DNA of 64,000 nucleotides from JAIOQJ01 sp963718635. Lineage in GTDB: Bacteria > Planctomycetota > Planctomycetia > Gemmatales > Gemmataceae. The DNA lies in assembly GCA_963718635.1 (NCBI GenBank), contig OY970367.1, positions 124,001 to 188,000 on the forward strand, given 5' to 3'. The position numbers and the translations under genes were made by a program. The notes under the pieces were generated by a model. It was not told the origin of the DNA and made no database searches. It was given only the letters and a program-made list of their open reading frames with translations. Shown here one piece after another: positions 21,777-30,358 of the stretch; within the stretch, counting starts at the first letter, position 1; every line of letters begins with the position of its first letter.

Positions 21777-22858
21777 CGCGATTCATCTTTGAAAATCACT
21801 TCAAATCGAGCATGATTGTCCTGGAAAATGGCAATCAACTGCGGGTCGAATTGGCCGATGGAAGCCTGAGTCATGATCTGGACGGCCGTGGTGTGCGCCA
21901 AAGCGGGTTTCCATACGCGTCGGCTGCGCAGTGCGTCATAAACGTCGACGATGGCGACGAATCGAGCCGCCAACGGGATCGCATCGCCGGCGAGATGATC
22001 GGGGTAGCCCGTTCCGTCAAAGCGTTCGTGATGATGGCGAATGACATCCACTGCCATCTTCAAAAATGTCGCGGCCCCCGGGTACTCTTTAACGACGCTT
22101 TGCAACACATCGGCGGCGGCCGTCGTATGCGTTTGCATCAGAATGCGCTCTTCGACACTGAAAGTGCCCCCTTTCAGAAGAATGTGATCCGGCAGGGCGA
22201 TCTTGCCGACATCGTGCAATGGAATAACTGCTTCGAGCAGTTCCAGAAACACCGCATCGACCCGGCCCAAGAAAGCAGGCGATTTCATGGCTGCCTCGCC
22301 CAGACATCGGCAGAAGCGCTGCAAGCGTTTCGTATGATTGCGATCGCGGGCATCGCGCTGGTCGACCAACTGCGCCAATCCCATCACCAGCGAATTGCGC
22401 GTCTGTTGATAATCGCTTTCCCGGCCTTTCATGTCGTTTTCGAGTTCCGCATTCAGATTCAGCAATTGCTGATTCAACATTACGGAGCGATCTTGAGCGG
22501 CCTTCAGGCGCAGAGCCGCGCGCACCCGGCCCAGGAATTGCGCTACGCTAAAAGGCTTGGCCAGATAATCGTCGGCGCCATTCAGCAGCATGTGCGACAT
22601 TTCATCGGAAGAGGCCTGCCCTGAAAAGACGATGATTTTCATATGGTCGCACAGCCCGCGAAGCCGAAGATGTTTCAAGGCCTCGCTGCCGGACATGCCG
22701 GGCATGTTCACATCCAGAAGCACCAGATCGTAATGCTTCTCGGTGACGGCCTTGATGGCTGCGGCCCCATCCGCCACTTCGTCGCATTGCATTTTCTCGG
22801 CAGTCAGAAGATGGCGGCAGAGACTACGAATCTCCGTCTCGTCATCGACGATGAGCAC
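21773..22858 (-). CDS. Response regulator with HD-GYP domain
   Basis: A two-domain protein of 361 residues. The receiver domain (about 1-120) has the acidic pair in VDDE, the phospho-acceptor Asp in LVLLDVNMPG and the Lys in LAKPFS. A coiled linker (about 125-155) leads to an HD-GYP phosphodiesterase domain with PLHDVGKIALPD, THT and HHHERFDGTGYP, the full signature for cyclic-di-GMP hydrolysis. The start is GTG 22858. The gene begins 14 bases after the stop of the kinase gene, so the two are probably one signalling operon. Confidence 0.9.
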   Translation of the reverse strand: MLIVDDETEIRSLCRHLLTAEKMQCDEVADGAAAIKAVTEKHYDLVLLDVNMPGMSGSEALKHLRLRGLCDHMKIIVFSGQASSDEMSHMLLNGADDYLAKPFSVAQFLGRVRAALRLKAAQDRSVMLNQQLLNLNAELENDMKGRESDYQQTRNSLVMGLAQLVDQRDARDRNHTKRLQRFCRCLGEAAMKSPAFLGRVDAVFLELLEAVIPLHDVGKIALPDHILLKGGTFSVEERILMQTHTTAAADVLQSVVKEYPGAATFLKMAVDVIRHHHERFDGTGYPDHLAGDAIPLAARFVAIVDVYDALRSRRVWKPALAHTTAVQIMTQASIGQFDPQLIAIFQDNHARFEVIFKDESR

Positions 22859-22872
22859 ATTTTGCTGTTCGG

Positions 22873-24042
22873 CTACGGCCGTGGCGCGAGCGTGCGCGGG
22901 TTCATGGTGGCCTGGGCTTGCAAGAGCGGCTGATACTCCGGGCTATCCGCACGCAAGAACGGCAGGATGGCTTGCATCACGGCATGCGGCGTTTGATAGC
23001 GATCTTCGGGATCGGTCGCCATCAGACGCTGGAGCATATCGTCGAGCTCGCGCGGACAATCGGGCAGATACTGAAGCAGGGACGGAGGCGGCTGAGTCAA
23101 ACGCCGCGCCAGACTCTCCACCGGACTGCCATTGGACGCAAACGGAAGCTGGCCCGTCAGACTCCAGAAGAGCACGCCGCCCATGCTGTAAAGATCGGCA
23201 CGGATATCGACAGTGCTCGAATCGCGCGCCTGTTCGGGCGCCATGAAATCGATGGTGCCGAGCACCGTGCCGGGCGATGTTAGCCGGGTTTCGAAATGGC
23301 GCGACAATCCAAAATCGAGAAGTTTCACCTGCTCTTCCGGCGTGACCATGATGTTCGAAGGCTTGATGTCGCGATGGACGAGATTGAACTTGTGCGTCTC
23401 GGCCAAGGCGGACGCGATCTGATACGCCAGGTTGCAAGCTCGGCCAATGGGCAGCTTGCCGGAGCTGCGCACGTATTCCTCGAGATCCTGGCCGGGCACA
23501 TATTCCATCACCAGATAGCGCAGCGACGGGCCCGCTTCTTCCGTGCTGATGAGCCGTCCGGCATCGGTCGCCGCGACGATATTCTGATGCCGCAGCTGAG
23601 CGACAATGCGCATTTCGGCAAAGAAACGAGTCTCCAGCCGAGCATCCTGCCCGGGATGCATCGGCAAAACCTTAATCGCCACGATTTGCCGCATGTCGAT
23701 ATGCTCGGCCTTGAAGACCACGGCCATGCCGCCCGCGCCAATCCGTTCGAGAATACGGTAACTGCCGAGGACTAGCCCAAACGTGGTTCCCGCGAGCAGG
23801 CGCGCTGCCTGATATTGCGTCAGCAGCCCGAACTCTTGCAGCTGATGCACGACTTCATTGCGGCTACGGCACCAGAGAACTTTTTCCTGCTGCTCTTGCG
23901 ATAGAGCCTCCCAATCTTCCATTAAAATGAAGTTGCCTGCCAGGAAACGATCGATAATGACTCCAGCGCCCTCGTCATCGAAAATAACGGTCTTCGTGCT
24001 GCTCATCCGTTGCGTACTACGCGCGGCTAGAACCATAGTCAT
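22873..24042 (-). CDS. Hanks-type Ser/Thr protein kinase, cytoplasmic
   Basis: A 389-residue kinase. ATG 24042 is preferred because GAGGT lies about 6 bases upstream. The N-terminal 90 residues hold a helical region (EDWEALSQEQQEKVLW, LLTQYQAARLL) typical of planctomycete kinases. The kinase domain has the Gly loop GAGGMAVVFKAEH, the Lys in IVAIKVL, HRDIKPSN, DFG and MAPEQ. No transmembrane segment follows, unlike most PknB-type kinases. The neighbouring HD-GYP regulator suggests that phosphorylation and c-di-GMP output are linked, which is inference. Confidence 0.9.
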   Translation of the reverse strand: MTMVLAARSTQRMSSTKTVIFDDEGAGVIIDRFLAGNFILMEDWEALSQEQQEKVLWCRSRNEVVHQLQEFGLLTQYQAARLLAGTTFGLVLGSYRILERIGAGGMAVVFKAEHIDMRQIVAIKVLPMHPGQDARLETRFFAEMRIVAQLRHQNIVAATDAGRLISTEEAGPSLRYLVMEYVPGQDLEEYVRSSGKLPIGRACNLAYQIASALAETHKFNLVHRDIKPSNIMVTPEEQVKLLDFGLSRHFETRLTSPGTVLGTIDFMAPEQARDSSTVDIRADLYSMGGVLFWSLTGQLPFASNGSPVESLARRLTQPPPSLLQYLPDCPRELDDMLQRLMATDPEDRYQTPHAVMQAILPFLRADSPEYQPLLQAQATMNPRTLAPRP

Positions 24043-24326
24043 AACAGACCTCAAGGGAAACCATCGACAAAGGGAGCAAATGGCAGGATTTCTTAACGGG
24101 TCACATCCAATCATAGTTTGCTGGCCGCGTCCAAATGCCGGCGGAGAGCGCGAATTGAGGAATCAAATTGAGATGCAAGAGTAATTTTGACTGTCCAGCG
24201 AGGTGCCGGTCTGGTCGGTATAGCATTGATTAGCCCAAAGTTAGGACGCAAAAAACGTAGCATCGACGAGCCTGAAGCGCAGCGAAGAATTTACGTGCCA
24301 GCGCTTGATGGCATCCACGAGCCTGA

Positions 24327-24368
24327 AGCGCCAGCGAAGAGATCACGCGTTGTTCGCTGGCGCTTTTT
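24327..24368 (+). terminator. Hairpin with T-tract
   Basis: A perfect 12-bp stem (AGCGCCAGCGAA / TTCGCTGGCGCT) with a 14-base loop, followed by TTTTT. It has the form of an intrinsic terminator for plus-strand transcripts, but no plus-strand gene precedes it, so it may instead be one of the palindromic repeats of this region. Confidence 0.45.
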
Positions 24369-24403
24369 GAAGTTGCGCGGTACCAAGCGGCTTCGAGGGT
24401 ATT

Positions 24404-24474
24404 GAGAGCCCGAAGCGCAAGCAAGGGAGCGTTAGGAAAAAATAGGCCTTTCCTTGCTTGCGCTTCGGGCTCTC
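24404..24474. repeat. 23-bp perfect inverted repeat
   Basis: Arms 24404-24426 and 24452-24474 are perfectly complementary; the arm core is CCCGAAGCGCAAGCAAGG, with a 25-base spacer. Related sequences (CCTGAAGCGC, CCCGAAGCGT) occur several times between 24270 and 24760, so this belongs to a family of short palindromic elements. Confidence 0.85.
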
Positions 24475-24653
24475 ATTGACCCAATAAATTCGTCGTGATT
24501 CCGCTAGCGCGCAACTTCAAAACTGGCGCTTCAGGCTTATACGCGGTGGTTGGCGCGCGATGCCGGCGCCTACGAGTCAGGTTTTTACTGTCGTGAACAG
24601 CCGGCGAGCCGAGCAGCGTAAGCTGCCAGGTGATTAGTGCGCAGCACCCGATA

Positions 24654-24755
24654 CTAACCCGAAGCGTGAGCGAGGCATTCCCCGAAGCGTTAGCGTTAAT
24701 GTGAGCCAAATAACGCTAACGCTTCCGGGCTTACCTCGCTAACGCGTCGGGTTAG
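24654..24755. repeat. Nested palindromic repeat
   Basis: An outer imperfect pair (24654-24675 with 24734-24755) encloses an inner pair (about 24680-24698 with 24711-24729; core GAAGCGTTAGCGTTA). Both arm types carry the CCCGAAGCG motif seen in the preceding palindrome. This could fold into a long hairpin and may end transcription of the RHS remnant or be a mobile palindromic element. Confidence 0.75.
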
Positions 24756-24775
24756 TGTGACTTGGTGAATACTAT

Positions 24776-25120
24776 TTAGAATCTTAGTGTCTGCGCAAAA
24801 TAAGTTACCGAATTGCTGGTGATCCGATTGCCCGCCGCCACCACGTAGCCGGTGCTGTCGCGGTCGCCGTTGGCGTCGTAGCTCTGCGTCGTCGTGCCGT
24901 CGCCGGTCAACTGCTGCGTGCTGTCGTAGCTGAAGGTCTGCGTCGTGCCGTTCACGGTGGCGCTGGTCACCAGCTGGTCGGCATCGTAGCTGTAACTGGC
25001 CGAACTGATCACCGTGCTCGTCGAGTCCTTCGACACCTCGCTAAGCACTTCGCCTTCCGCGTTGTAAGCGTAATCGGTCTCGCCGATCAAACTCGAGCCT
25101 GCCAAGTCGCTATAGCGCTT
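24776..25120 (-). pseudogene. RHS repeat fragment, copy A
   Basis: Encodes YD repeats (SLIGETDYAYNAEGEVLSEV, SYSYDADQLVTSATVNG, QSYDANGDRDSTGYVV) but no start, core or toxin end. The 5' side is cut at about 25120, exactly where a long inverted repeat begins, and the 3' end is an unrelated short tail (YFAQTLRF). About 250 bases are nearly identical to two other copies at 28997 and 33001. It is best read as a displaced piece of an RHS gene. Confidence 0.75.
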
Positions 25121-25126
25121 GCGGGG

Positions 25127-25218
25127 TAAAAAAGGGTCGGGAGGTCGGGAGTCTTTTCTGCTACTGTCGCACTCTGGCCTAAAGCTAAAAGACTCCCGAC
25201 CCTCCCAACCCCTTTTTA
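25127..25218. repeat. Long inverted repeat next to RHS copy A (MITE-like)
   Basis: Arms of about 31 bases (25127-25157 and 25187-25218) with the shared core GGTCGGGAGTCTTTT / AAAAGACTCCCGACC, separated by about 29 bases. It adjoins the point where RHS copy A is interrupted. No target duplication was recognised. Confidence 0.75.
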
Positions 25219-25320
25219 TCGTCCGGCGAGCGGGGCGTATGGTGCTTCCTGCAAAGCACCTTCGCATTTGGAAGGAATGTCGCTTGTCGATGGCAAAATC
25301 CCTGCCGCCATCGATCTGCT

Positions 25321-28300
25321 TCAAGGGGCCCGGACCGTGAGGATCGTGTAGGAGTACGCCGGGAACACGTGGTTGAACTCGGGGCCGATGCCATCGCGCC
25401 GTCCGGCGTTCGGCACGACCCTGGTTGGCTCTTCGGCCGTGTTATCCCGTTTCAAGTCACTGCCGGTGAGGACGACCGTTGCCGCGGTCGGGGCGAGCTT
25501 CGCCATTCCCTCGACCCGGACCTTTGAGGTGATGGCGAACGGGGCAAGATTGACCACCTTGATTGCCAGCACGTCGCCCTTTTCACTCTTCGATGCGCTG
25601 GCCACCAACACGTCCGCCGCTGTCACGCCGTTCGGCGGCGGAACGCGGAACGTCATTGTCGGACTGGTAGTCCGTGTCTCCACCGCCACCGGTTGGGAAT
25701 TGTCACGGGCCATCTTCAGCGTCCACCCGTGCGGCTGGAGCCAGACGCGGCGGTTGTCAAAGAAAATCCGTCCTTGGTCCCAACCGTTGTCAGCCGTTGT
25801 CCCATCGGCGGCGAGCATGTTGCAATAGGTGACGAGATCCACAACGTCCGCGTTCTGCTCGCAGACGTTTGCGAACGCCGCATCGGTCAGCCCGCGAAGC
25901 AGGTTGTGATTCCCGCCGTTGACCTCTTGGACGTAGACCTTCATAGTGTCGCGGAGCGGCGCGAGTCGTTCGAGCATGGCTTGGAACCCGGCTGGGCCGT
26001 AAACCTCCGAGTTATACGGGAACACCGCCAGCGCGTGCGTTTTGCCGCCGAGCCGCTTCTTAAGTTCATTCAGCTTTGTGTCATTTGGCAGCACGGACGT
26101 CTGATGCCCAATAGACCCGGTCAGGAGCTTGCAGCCCGGATGCACGGCATGAATCGCATCGGCGACCGCGGCATTGCGCTCGAGCAAGGCGCACCCGTTC
26201 CCGAGTTGAACGTAGTTCAGCTTCTGGCGGCGGACCAACTCCGCGACATCAGCGGGAGTTTCATCATGGTTCAGGCACGGAATCGGCTCGATGCCGGCCG
26301 CTCGGCAAAACTCGATGAACTCGCCGATTCCCCAGCCACGGGATTCAAACGGATACCAGCACGAGTTGTACTGCGATCGTTGATCCGGATCACCGAGCAT
26401 TGTCTTCCACTTAAACCCGGGGACACCGGAGTAGTCGCCGCCCAGACGGATGCACGTGATGCCTGAATCTATCACCGCCTTCGCGATATCGGCCCGTACC
26501 GGCAGCCCCTTGAACAGAGCGTCTCCGGTCGGCATCAGCACTACTTGATCGACCCAGACGGCGCCGGGCTTGTCGATCCAGAAAGCGAACTGAGCCGTAG
26601 GGTCGGTATCCGCCGAGGTAAGGGCAAACGAGAACTTGCGCCGCTCGGCACCAACTCCGGTAAGCCTCTGCGAGGCGTGAGTACGCAAGCCGTCTCCGCT
26701 TTGAAGGGCGACCGTCACGTCGCCGCCACCGCGGAGGTAAAGGCGGCCCTCGTACGCGCGGCCTTTCACAACCGACAACCCGTACCGGTGCAGCCCGCGG
26801 TTTGCCACTCCGGCCGTGCCCGTGCCAGCCTTCAGTGTGATCTTCTGCGAGCGAAGCGTGTTGAATGGCCGGTCGGCGTCCCAGGCGAATTCGACTTCGG
26901 CGTCGCCGGTTACGATGGGATCCCACCACTGGCTAACCGGCCCGCGATATGTCCTGGGATGGACCGGGGCGAGACCGGGCGTCACCGCCGCCCCTCCGGC
27001 ATCAATCTTCAGCTTGCGGAACCAGCCGCGCAATTCGGAGGCGTCAAATCCGACGAGTCCGGCCATCAACGGTTCGGGGTCGGTCGTCCGAATGACCGGC
27101 TTCTCGGCGCCGCCGGCGAACGCGCGGATTTCGCCGCCCGCAACTTCGACCCGCACGGCCAGCCACTGGTCGAACCCGGCTGATACTTCGGCCGTGGCCA
27201 GTACCTTGTCGCCCTTACGTAGGACGAGTCGCTTGCGGGCGGCATCGAGCGCGAGCACGTAGGCGTCCCGGAATTCGATGCCGCCGGCTCGGAACACTAG
27301 ACCAATCGGCTTGCCGGGGTCGAAAGTTGGCTGCATCAACTCGCACGACACGGCGCCGTCGCCGAAGGGGACTTCCTTGTACAGCAGCTTGTAGCGGCGG
27401 AAACCAACCATGCCCACCGCATCGTTTTCATGCCACCACATCCCCTGCCAAGTTGGCCGATCGAGCCAGCCGGCGTTGGTTCGCCAGCCGGCAGGAAGGG
27501 CCGTTTCCGGACCCTCTTCGAAGCTCTCGCCGTAGATCATTTGTGCGTAGAGCCCGCCGTAAATTTCATGGTTCAGGTCCTCGAAGCACGCTCCGAATTG
27601 GAGCGGGTTCACCCGACCTTTCACCTTCGCCGCATCCACTGTAATTGTGGCAGTGCGGTCCTTGCCTTCCACAATCACTTTTGAATCGGCCGGCTTGGGG
27701 CCGTTGAGCACTTCGTCTTCGGGGATGGTGTAAGTCACGGGCGGCTTGTCGCCCTTCGGTTTCGCGAGGGGGTCCGTCGTGTGCGCGCCGGGGGGCAGGG
27801 GCTTCCCGGCGTTCTCGTCGTAGCGATGCAACGGCCGGACCCAGATGTTGCGATAACGAACTTTCCCGCCGTGCGGCTTAAAACGTAGCCTGCCCTCGAC
27901 TGCCTCGCCTGGCACCGGCGTGCTCAGATGGACAGGCAGCCCGTTGAATACGACTGTGTATGTCGCTGGCTGGACCTTCTTCGGCCCGTCAAATCGCGGG
28001 GCATTGTAGTAGATGTCATACGTTTGCCACTCGCCGGGCTTGCGACAGGCGTTCACCAGAGGTGGCCAATGCCCGTAGATGGCGGCGGCTTGGCCGTCCG
28101 GGTAGGTGTCATTATCGTACCCATCGAGGATTTGCACTTCGGGGTGATCTCCAATCACGATCCCGCTGTTCCCGCGGTTTTGGTCGACCCGGCCTGGTTC
28201 GGCGGCCTCCTCCGGAGACATGCGGAATTCAAGATGGATGTGGCAATCGGCAAATTCAGCGCGAGTCTGGATTTGCCCTCCTCGGGCCTCGCCATACCCG

Positions 28301-28587
28301 TTCTGAACAACCCACTGCGGCGGTCGGGTCACGTCTGTAGGATCCTTCGCATTGACCTCCGCCCACCTCGATAGGTCACGGCCGTCGAACAATACAGTGG
28401 CGTCGCCCGGCGGGCGGCCCGCAGCGGCTTCGGTGCCTACGGTCGGCGGATCGACGACGGTCGGCCGCGGCCGAAGGCGGTCGCCAGGCTTGTACTTTAC
28501 ATCGCCGACGGGCGGCTTAGGGTCGGCGGCATTCGCAACCTGAACAAAGGCGAATACGCAAAGGCCGACCCGAATCAATTTCATCAT
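25321..28587 (-). CDS. Large secreted DUF1080 / arabinofuranosidase-like fusion
   Basis: About 1088 residues with a signal peptide (MMKLIRVGLCVFAFVQVANA). The first 250 residues after it form a DUF1080 (3-keto-glycoside hydrolase/LamG-like) domain: ATVLFDGRDLSRW, NSGIVIGDHPEVQILDGYDN. From about residue 320 the protein resembles GH51-like alpha-L-arabinofuranosidases (INPLQ-type start as VNPLQFGACFEDLNHEIYGG, and IRLGGDYSGVPGFKWK). The expected Asn-Glu acid/base pair after LVRRQKLNYVQLGNG appears altered to Gly-Cys, and the nucleophile may be in VYVQEVNGG. The start could also be at 28608. It lies between two RHS fragments and looks like inserted cargo. Confidence 0.7.
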   Translation of the reverse strand: MMKLIRVGLCVFAFVQVANAADPKPPVGDVKYKPGDRLRPRPTVVDPPTVGTEAAAGRPPGDATVLFDGRDLSRWAEVNAKDPTDVTRPPQWVVQNGYGEARGGQIQTRAEFADCHIHLEFRMSPEEAAEPGRVDQNRGNSGIVIGDHPEVQILDGYDNDTYPDGQAAAIYGHWPPLVNACRKPGEWQTYDIYYNAPRFDGPKKVQPATYTVVFNGLPVHLSTPVPGEAVEGRLRFKPHGGKVRYRNIWVRPLHRYDENAGKPLPPGAHTTDPLAKPKGDKPPVTYTIPEDEVLNGPKPADSKVIVEGKDRTATITVDAAKVKGRVNPLQFGACFEDLNHEIYGGLYAQMIYGESFEEGPETALPAGWRTNAGWLDRPTWQGMWWHENDAVGMVGFRRYKLLYKEVPFGDGAVSCELMQPTFDPGKPIGLVFRAGGIEFRDAYVLALDAARKRLVLRKGDKVLATAEVSAGFDQWLAVRVEVAGGEIRAFAGGAEKPVIRTTDPEPLMAGLVGFDASELRGWFRKLKIDAGGAAVTPGLAPVHPRTYRGPVSQWWDPIVTGDAEVEFAWDADRPFNTLRSQKITLKAGTGTAGVANRGLHRYGLSVVKGRAYEGRLYLRGGGDVTVALQSGDGLRTHASQRLTGVGAERRKFSFALTSADTDPTAQFAFWIDKPGAVWVDQVVLMPTGDALFKGLPVRADIAKAVIDSGITCIRLGGDYSGVPGFKWKTMLGDPDQRSQYNSCWYPFESRGWGIGEFIEFCRAAGIEPIPCLNHDETPADVAELVRRQKLNYVQLGNGCALLERNAAVADAIHAVHPGCKLLTGSIGHQTSVLPNDTKLNELKKRLGGKTHALAVFPYNSEVYGPAGFQAMLERLAPLRDTMKVYVQEVNGGNHNLLRGLTDAAFANVCEQNADVVDLVTYCNMLAADGTTADNGWDQGRIFFDNRRVWLQPHGWTLKMARDNSQPVAVETRTTSPTMTFRVPPPNGVTAADVLVASASKSEKGDVLAIKVVNLAPFAITSKVRVEGMAKLAPTAATVVLTGSDLKRDNTAEEPTRVVPNAGRRDGIGPEFNHVFPAYSYTILTVRAP

Positions 28588-28678
28588 GAGTGCGTTCCGA
28601 AGTAGCATTGGGAAATTCCCGTTGTCAGCTCTTGCCAAGGGGGGAAGTGAACTAAAACGCCAGCGCGTTTTTACGGTC

Positions 28679-28948
28679 CTACTTGTTGAGAAACTCGGTC
28701 ACTTCGTAGATCAGCGTACGGAATCCGTAATTCTTCTGCCGAAGGTCCCGTAGGATTTGCTGGACCACCTCTTGGGCAACTGAATAACGCCAATCGAGCC
28801 AGCCAAAAGCGATGATAAGAAAAAGAGCCAACAGCCCAATGCGACTGCCTTCGCGCACCAACAAGATCGTACGGAAGCGCATCCGCAATCGGCCTAGCCG
28901 GGCAGGAAGCGAATCGATCTCCGTCGTCGGCGCCAAGGTCAACGGCAT
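28679..28948 (-). pseudogene. Short membrane protein fragment
   Basis: About 89 residues: a polar N-terminus (PTTEIDSLPARLGRLRMRFR), one helix (IGLLALFLIIAFGWLDW) and a basic end. The start of the chain resembles the N-termini of large planctomycete membrane proteins, and the end (RQKNYGFRTLIYEVTEFL) seems to come from something else, so it may be a truncated gene joined to unrelated sequence. Confidence in any function is low. Confidence 0.35.
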
Positions 28949-28979
28949 CATCGCAGTTTAACCGGATACAGCGGGCGTT

Positions 28980-29700
28980 TCAATGGGGTGAGGGGTTGGC
29001 GTCGTAGCTCTGCGTCGTCGTGCCGTCGCCGGTCAACTGCTGCGTGCTGTCGTAGCTGAAGGTCTGCGTCGTGCCGTTCACGGTGGCGCTCGTCACCAAC
29101 TCGTCGGCATCGTAGCTGTAGCTGGCCGAACTAATGACCGTGCTCGTCGAGTCCTTCGACACCTCGCTGACCACTTCGCCTTCCGCGTTGTACGCATAAT
29201 CGGTCTCGCCGATCAAACTCGAACCCGCCAGGTCGCTATAACGCTTGATCGTGGCCACCTGGTTGTCGGCCGTGTAGCTGTAATCGACCCGCAACGTCCC
29301 CCCGTTGCCCGACTGCTTCCGCGTCAGCAGATCGTTCTCGGCATCGTACGTCGAAGTCTGCACCCCACCTAACGAATCCTGCACGCCCGTCCGATTGCCG
29401 TCCGCATCGTAAGTGAACGTCAAGCTCAACCCGAACGGCTCCTGCACCGTCAGCACCCGATTCTCGGCATCGTAGGTGTACGTGTAGGCCCCGTTGGAAT
29501 TCGCCGCCGACAACTGGTTGCCGTCGTTGTCGTACGTGAACGTTTTCACGTCCGTCACGCTGCTCGACGCACTGATCCACGTCTCGCCCGTCTCCTCGCC
29601 CTCGGCATTGTAGCTGTACGTCGTCGTGCGCACCAACGCATCGATCTGCGACGTCATCTCCCCGTCCGCATCGTAGGCGTAACTGAACGAAATGACCGCA
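28980..29700 (-). pseudogene. RHS repeat fragment, copy B
   Basis: Encodes at least ten YD repeats (YTYDAENRVLTVQEPFG, TFTYDADGNRTGVQDS, YSYTADNQVATIKRYSDL) and ends abruptly after QSYDAN. The upstream end runs open to about 29700 and then stops matching RHS sequence. There is no core, Hint or toxin part. It shares about 290 near-identical bases with the 5' end of the complete RHS C-terminus at 33.0-33.3 kb. Confidence 0.75.
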
Positions 29701-29762
29701 TTGTTCCCAACTAATTTTTGACTAGCGTAGATACTGTCTTATTGAAGGAGATGTTGGTCCTC

Positions 29763-30326
29763 TTAGGCTTTTCCCGGGGACTCAATCGGCCAATAGATGT
29801 TGAACAAATCGTCGATCAGTACATCCTGTTGTAGACTCGGCTTCCAACCCTCGGGAGGTGGACTATCCAGCGCCAGGTGCTTAACGATTTTAGTTGCATA
29901 ACAGGCAATTTGAGGATCTGGAACATACTTTTCGATCTCATAGTCCCAACTTCCGAGTCTTACTACAGCGCTGACATTTCCTTTGATGCTCCAGCCATTT
30001 GGAAACTCATCGCGAATTTGACGAATCAGCAGATCCGTCGCAGTGGCCCGAACAGAACCCACTTTTGCAGCTTCTTCGTAAATGGCCATAATCAGACCTA
30101 TGGCTGATACTCCTTTGTTTAAGAGTTTTGCAAGTTCAATCTTTGATAGACCCGGATTTGCTTTTATAAATTCCAATGCCCCGAAACCGGATTGACGTAA
30201 CGCCTTGTGTGCCCTATCAAGAAATGACCTGTCAACCTCATTCAACCCAGAGCCACCTCTTGCGATTTTTGAATCTTCCGCCGCCCATTCTGCGGGCTCC
30301 AAGTTCTTCCACTGTTCTTCATTCAT
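29763..30326 (-). CDS. Probable immunity protein for the RHS toxin
   Basis: A 187-residue soluble protein starting 33 bases after the RHS toxin stop, on the same strand, with AAAGGA as ribosome site. The position directly after a polymorphic toxin gene is where the cognate immunity gene is found. The sequence (ALEFIKANPGLSKIELAKLL, DEFPNGWSIKGNVSAVVRLG) matches no family that I recognise with certainty. Between it and copy B of the RHS repeats there are only about 60 bases. The assignment rests on position. Confidence 0.6.
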   Translation of the reverse strand: MNEEQWKNLEPAEWAAEDSKIARGGSGLNEVDRSFLDRAHKALRQSGFGALEFIKANPGLSKIELAKLLNKGVSAIGLIMAIYEEAAKVGSVRATATDLLIRQIRDEFPNGWSIKGNVSAVVRLGSWDYEIEKYVPDPQIACYATKIVKHLALDSPPPEGWKPSLQQDVLIDDLFNIYWPIESPGKA

Positions 30327-30358
30327 GTTTTCGTCCTTTGCCTACTACTACAAGGGCA

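Noticed and set aside
28679..28948. IS4-like transposase remnant
   Set aside because: The segment LRQKNYGFRTLI slightly resembles the end of IS4-type transposases, but it is too short to tell from chance.
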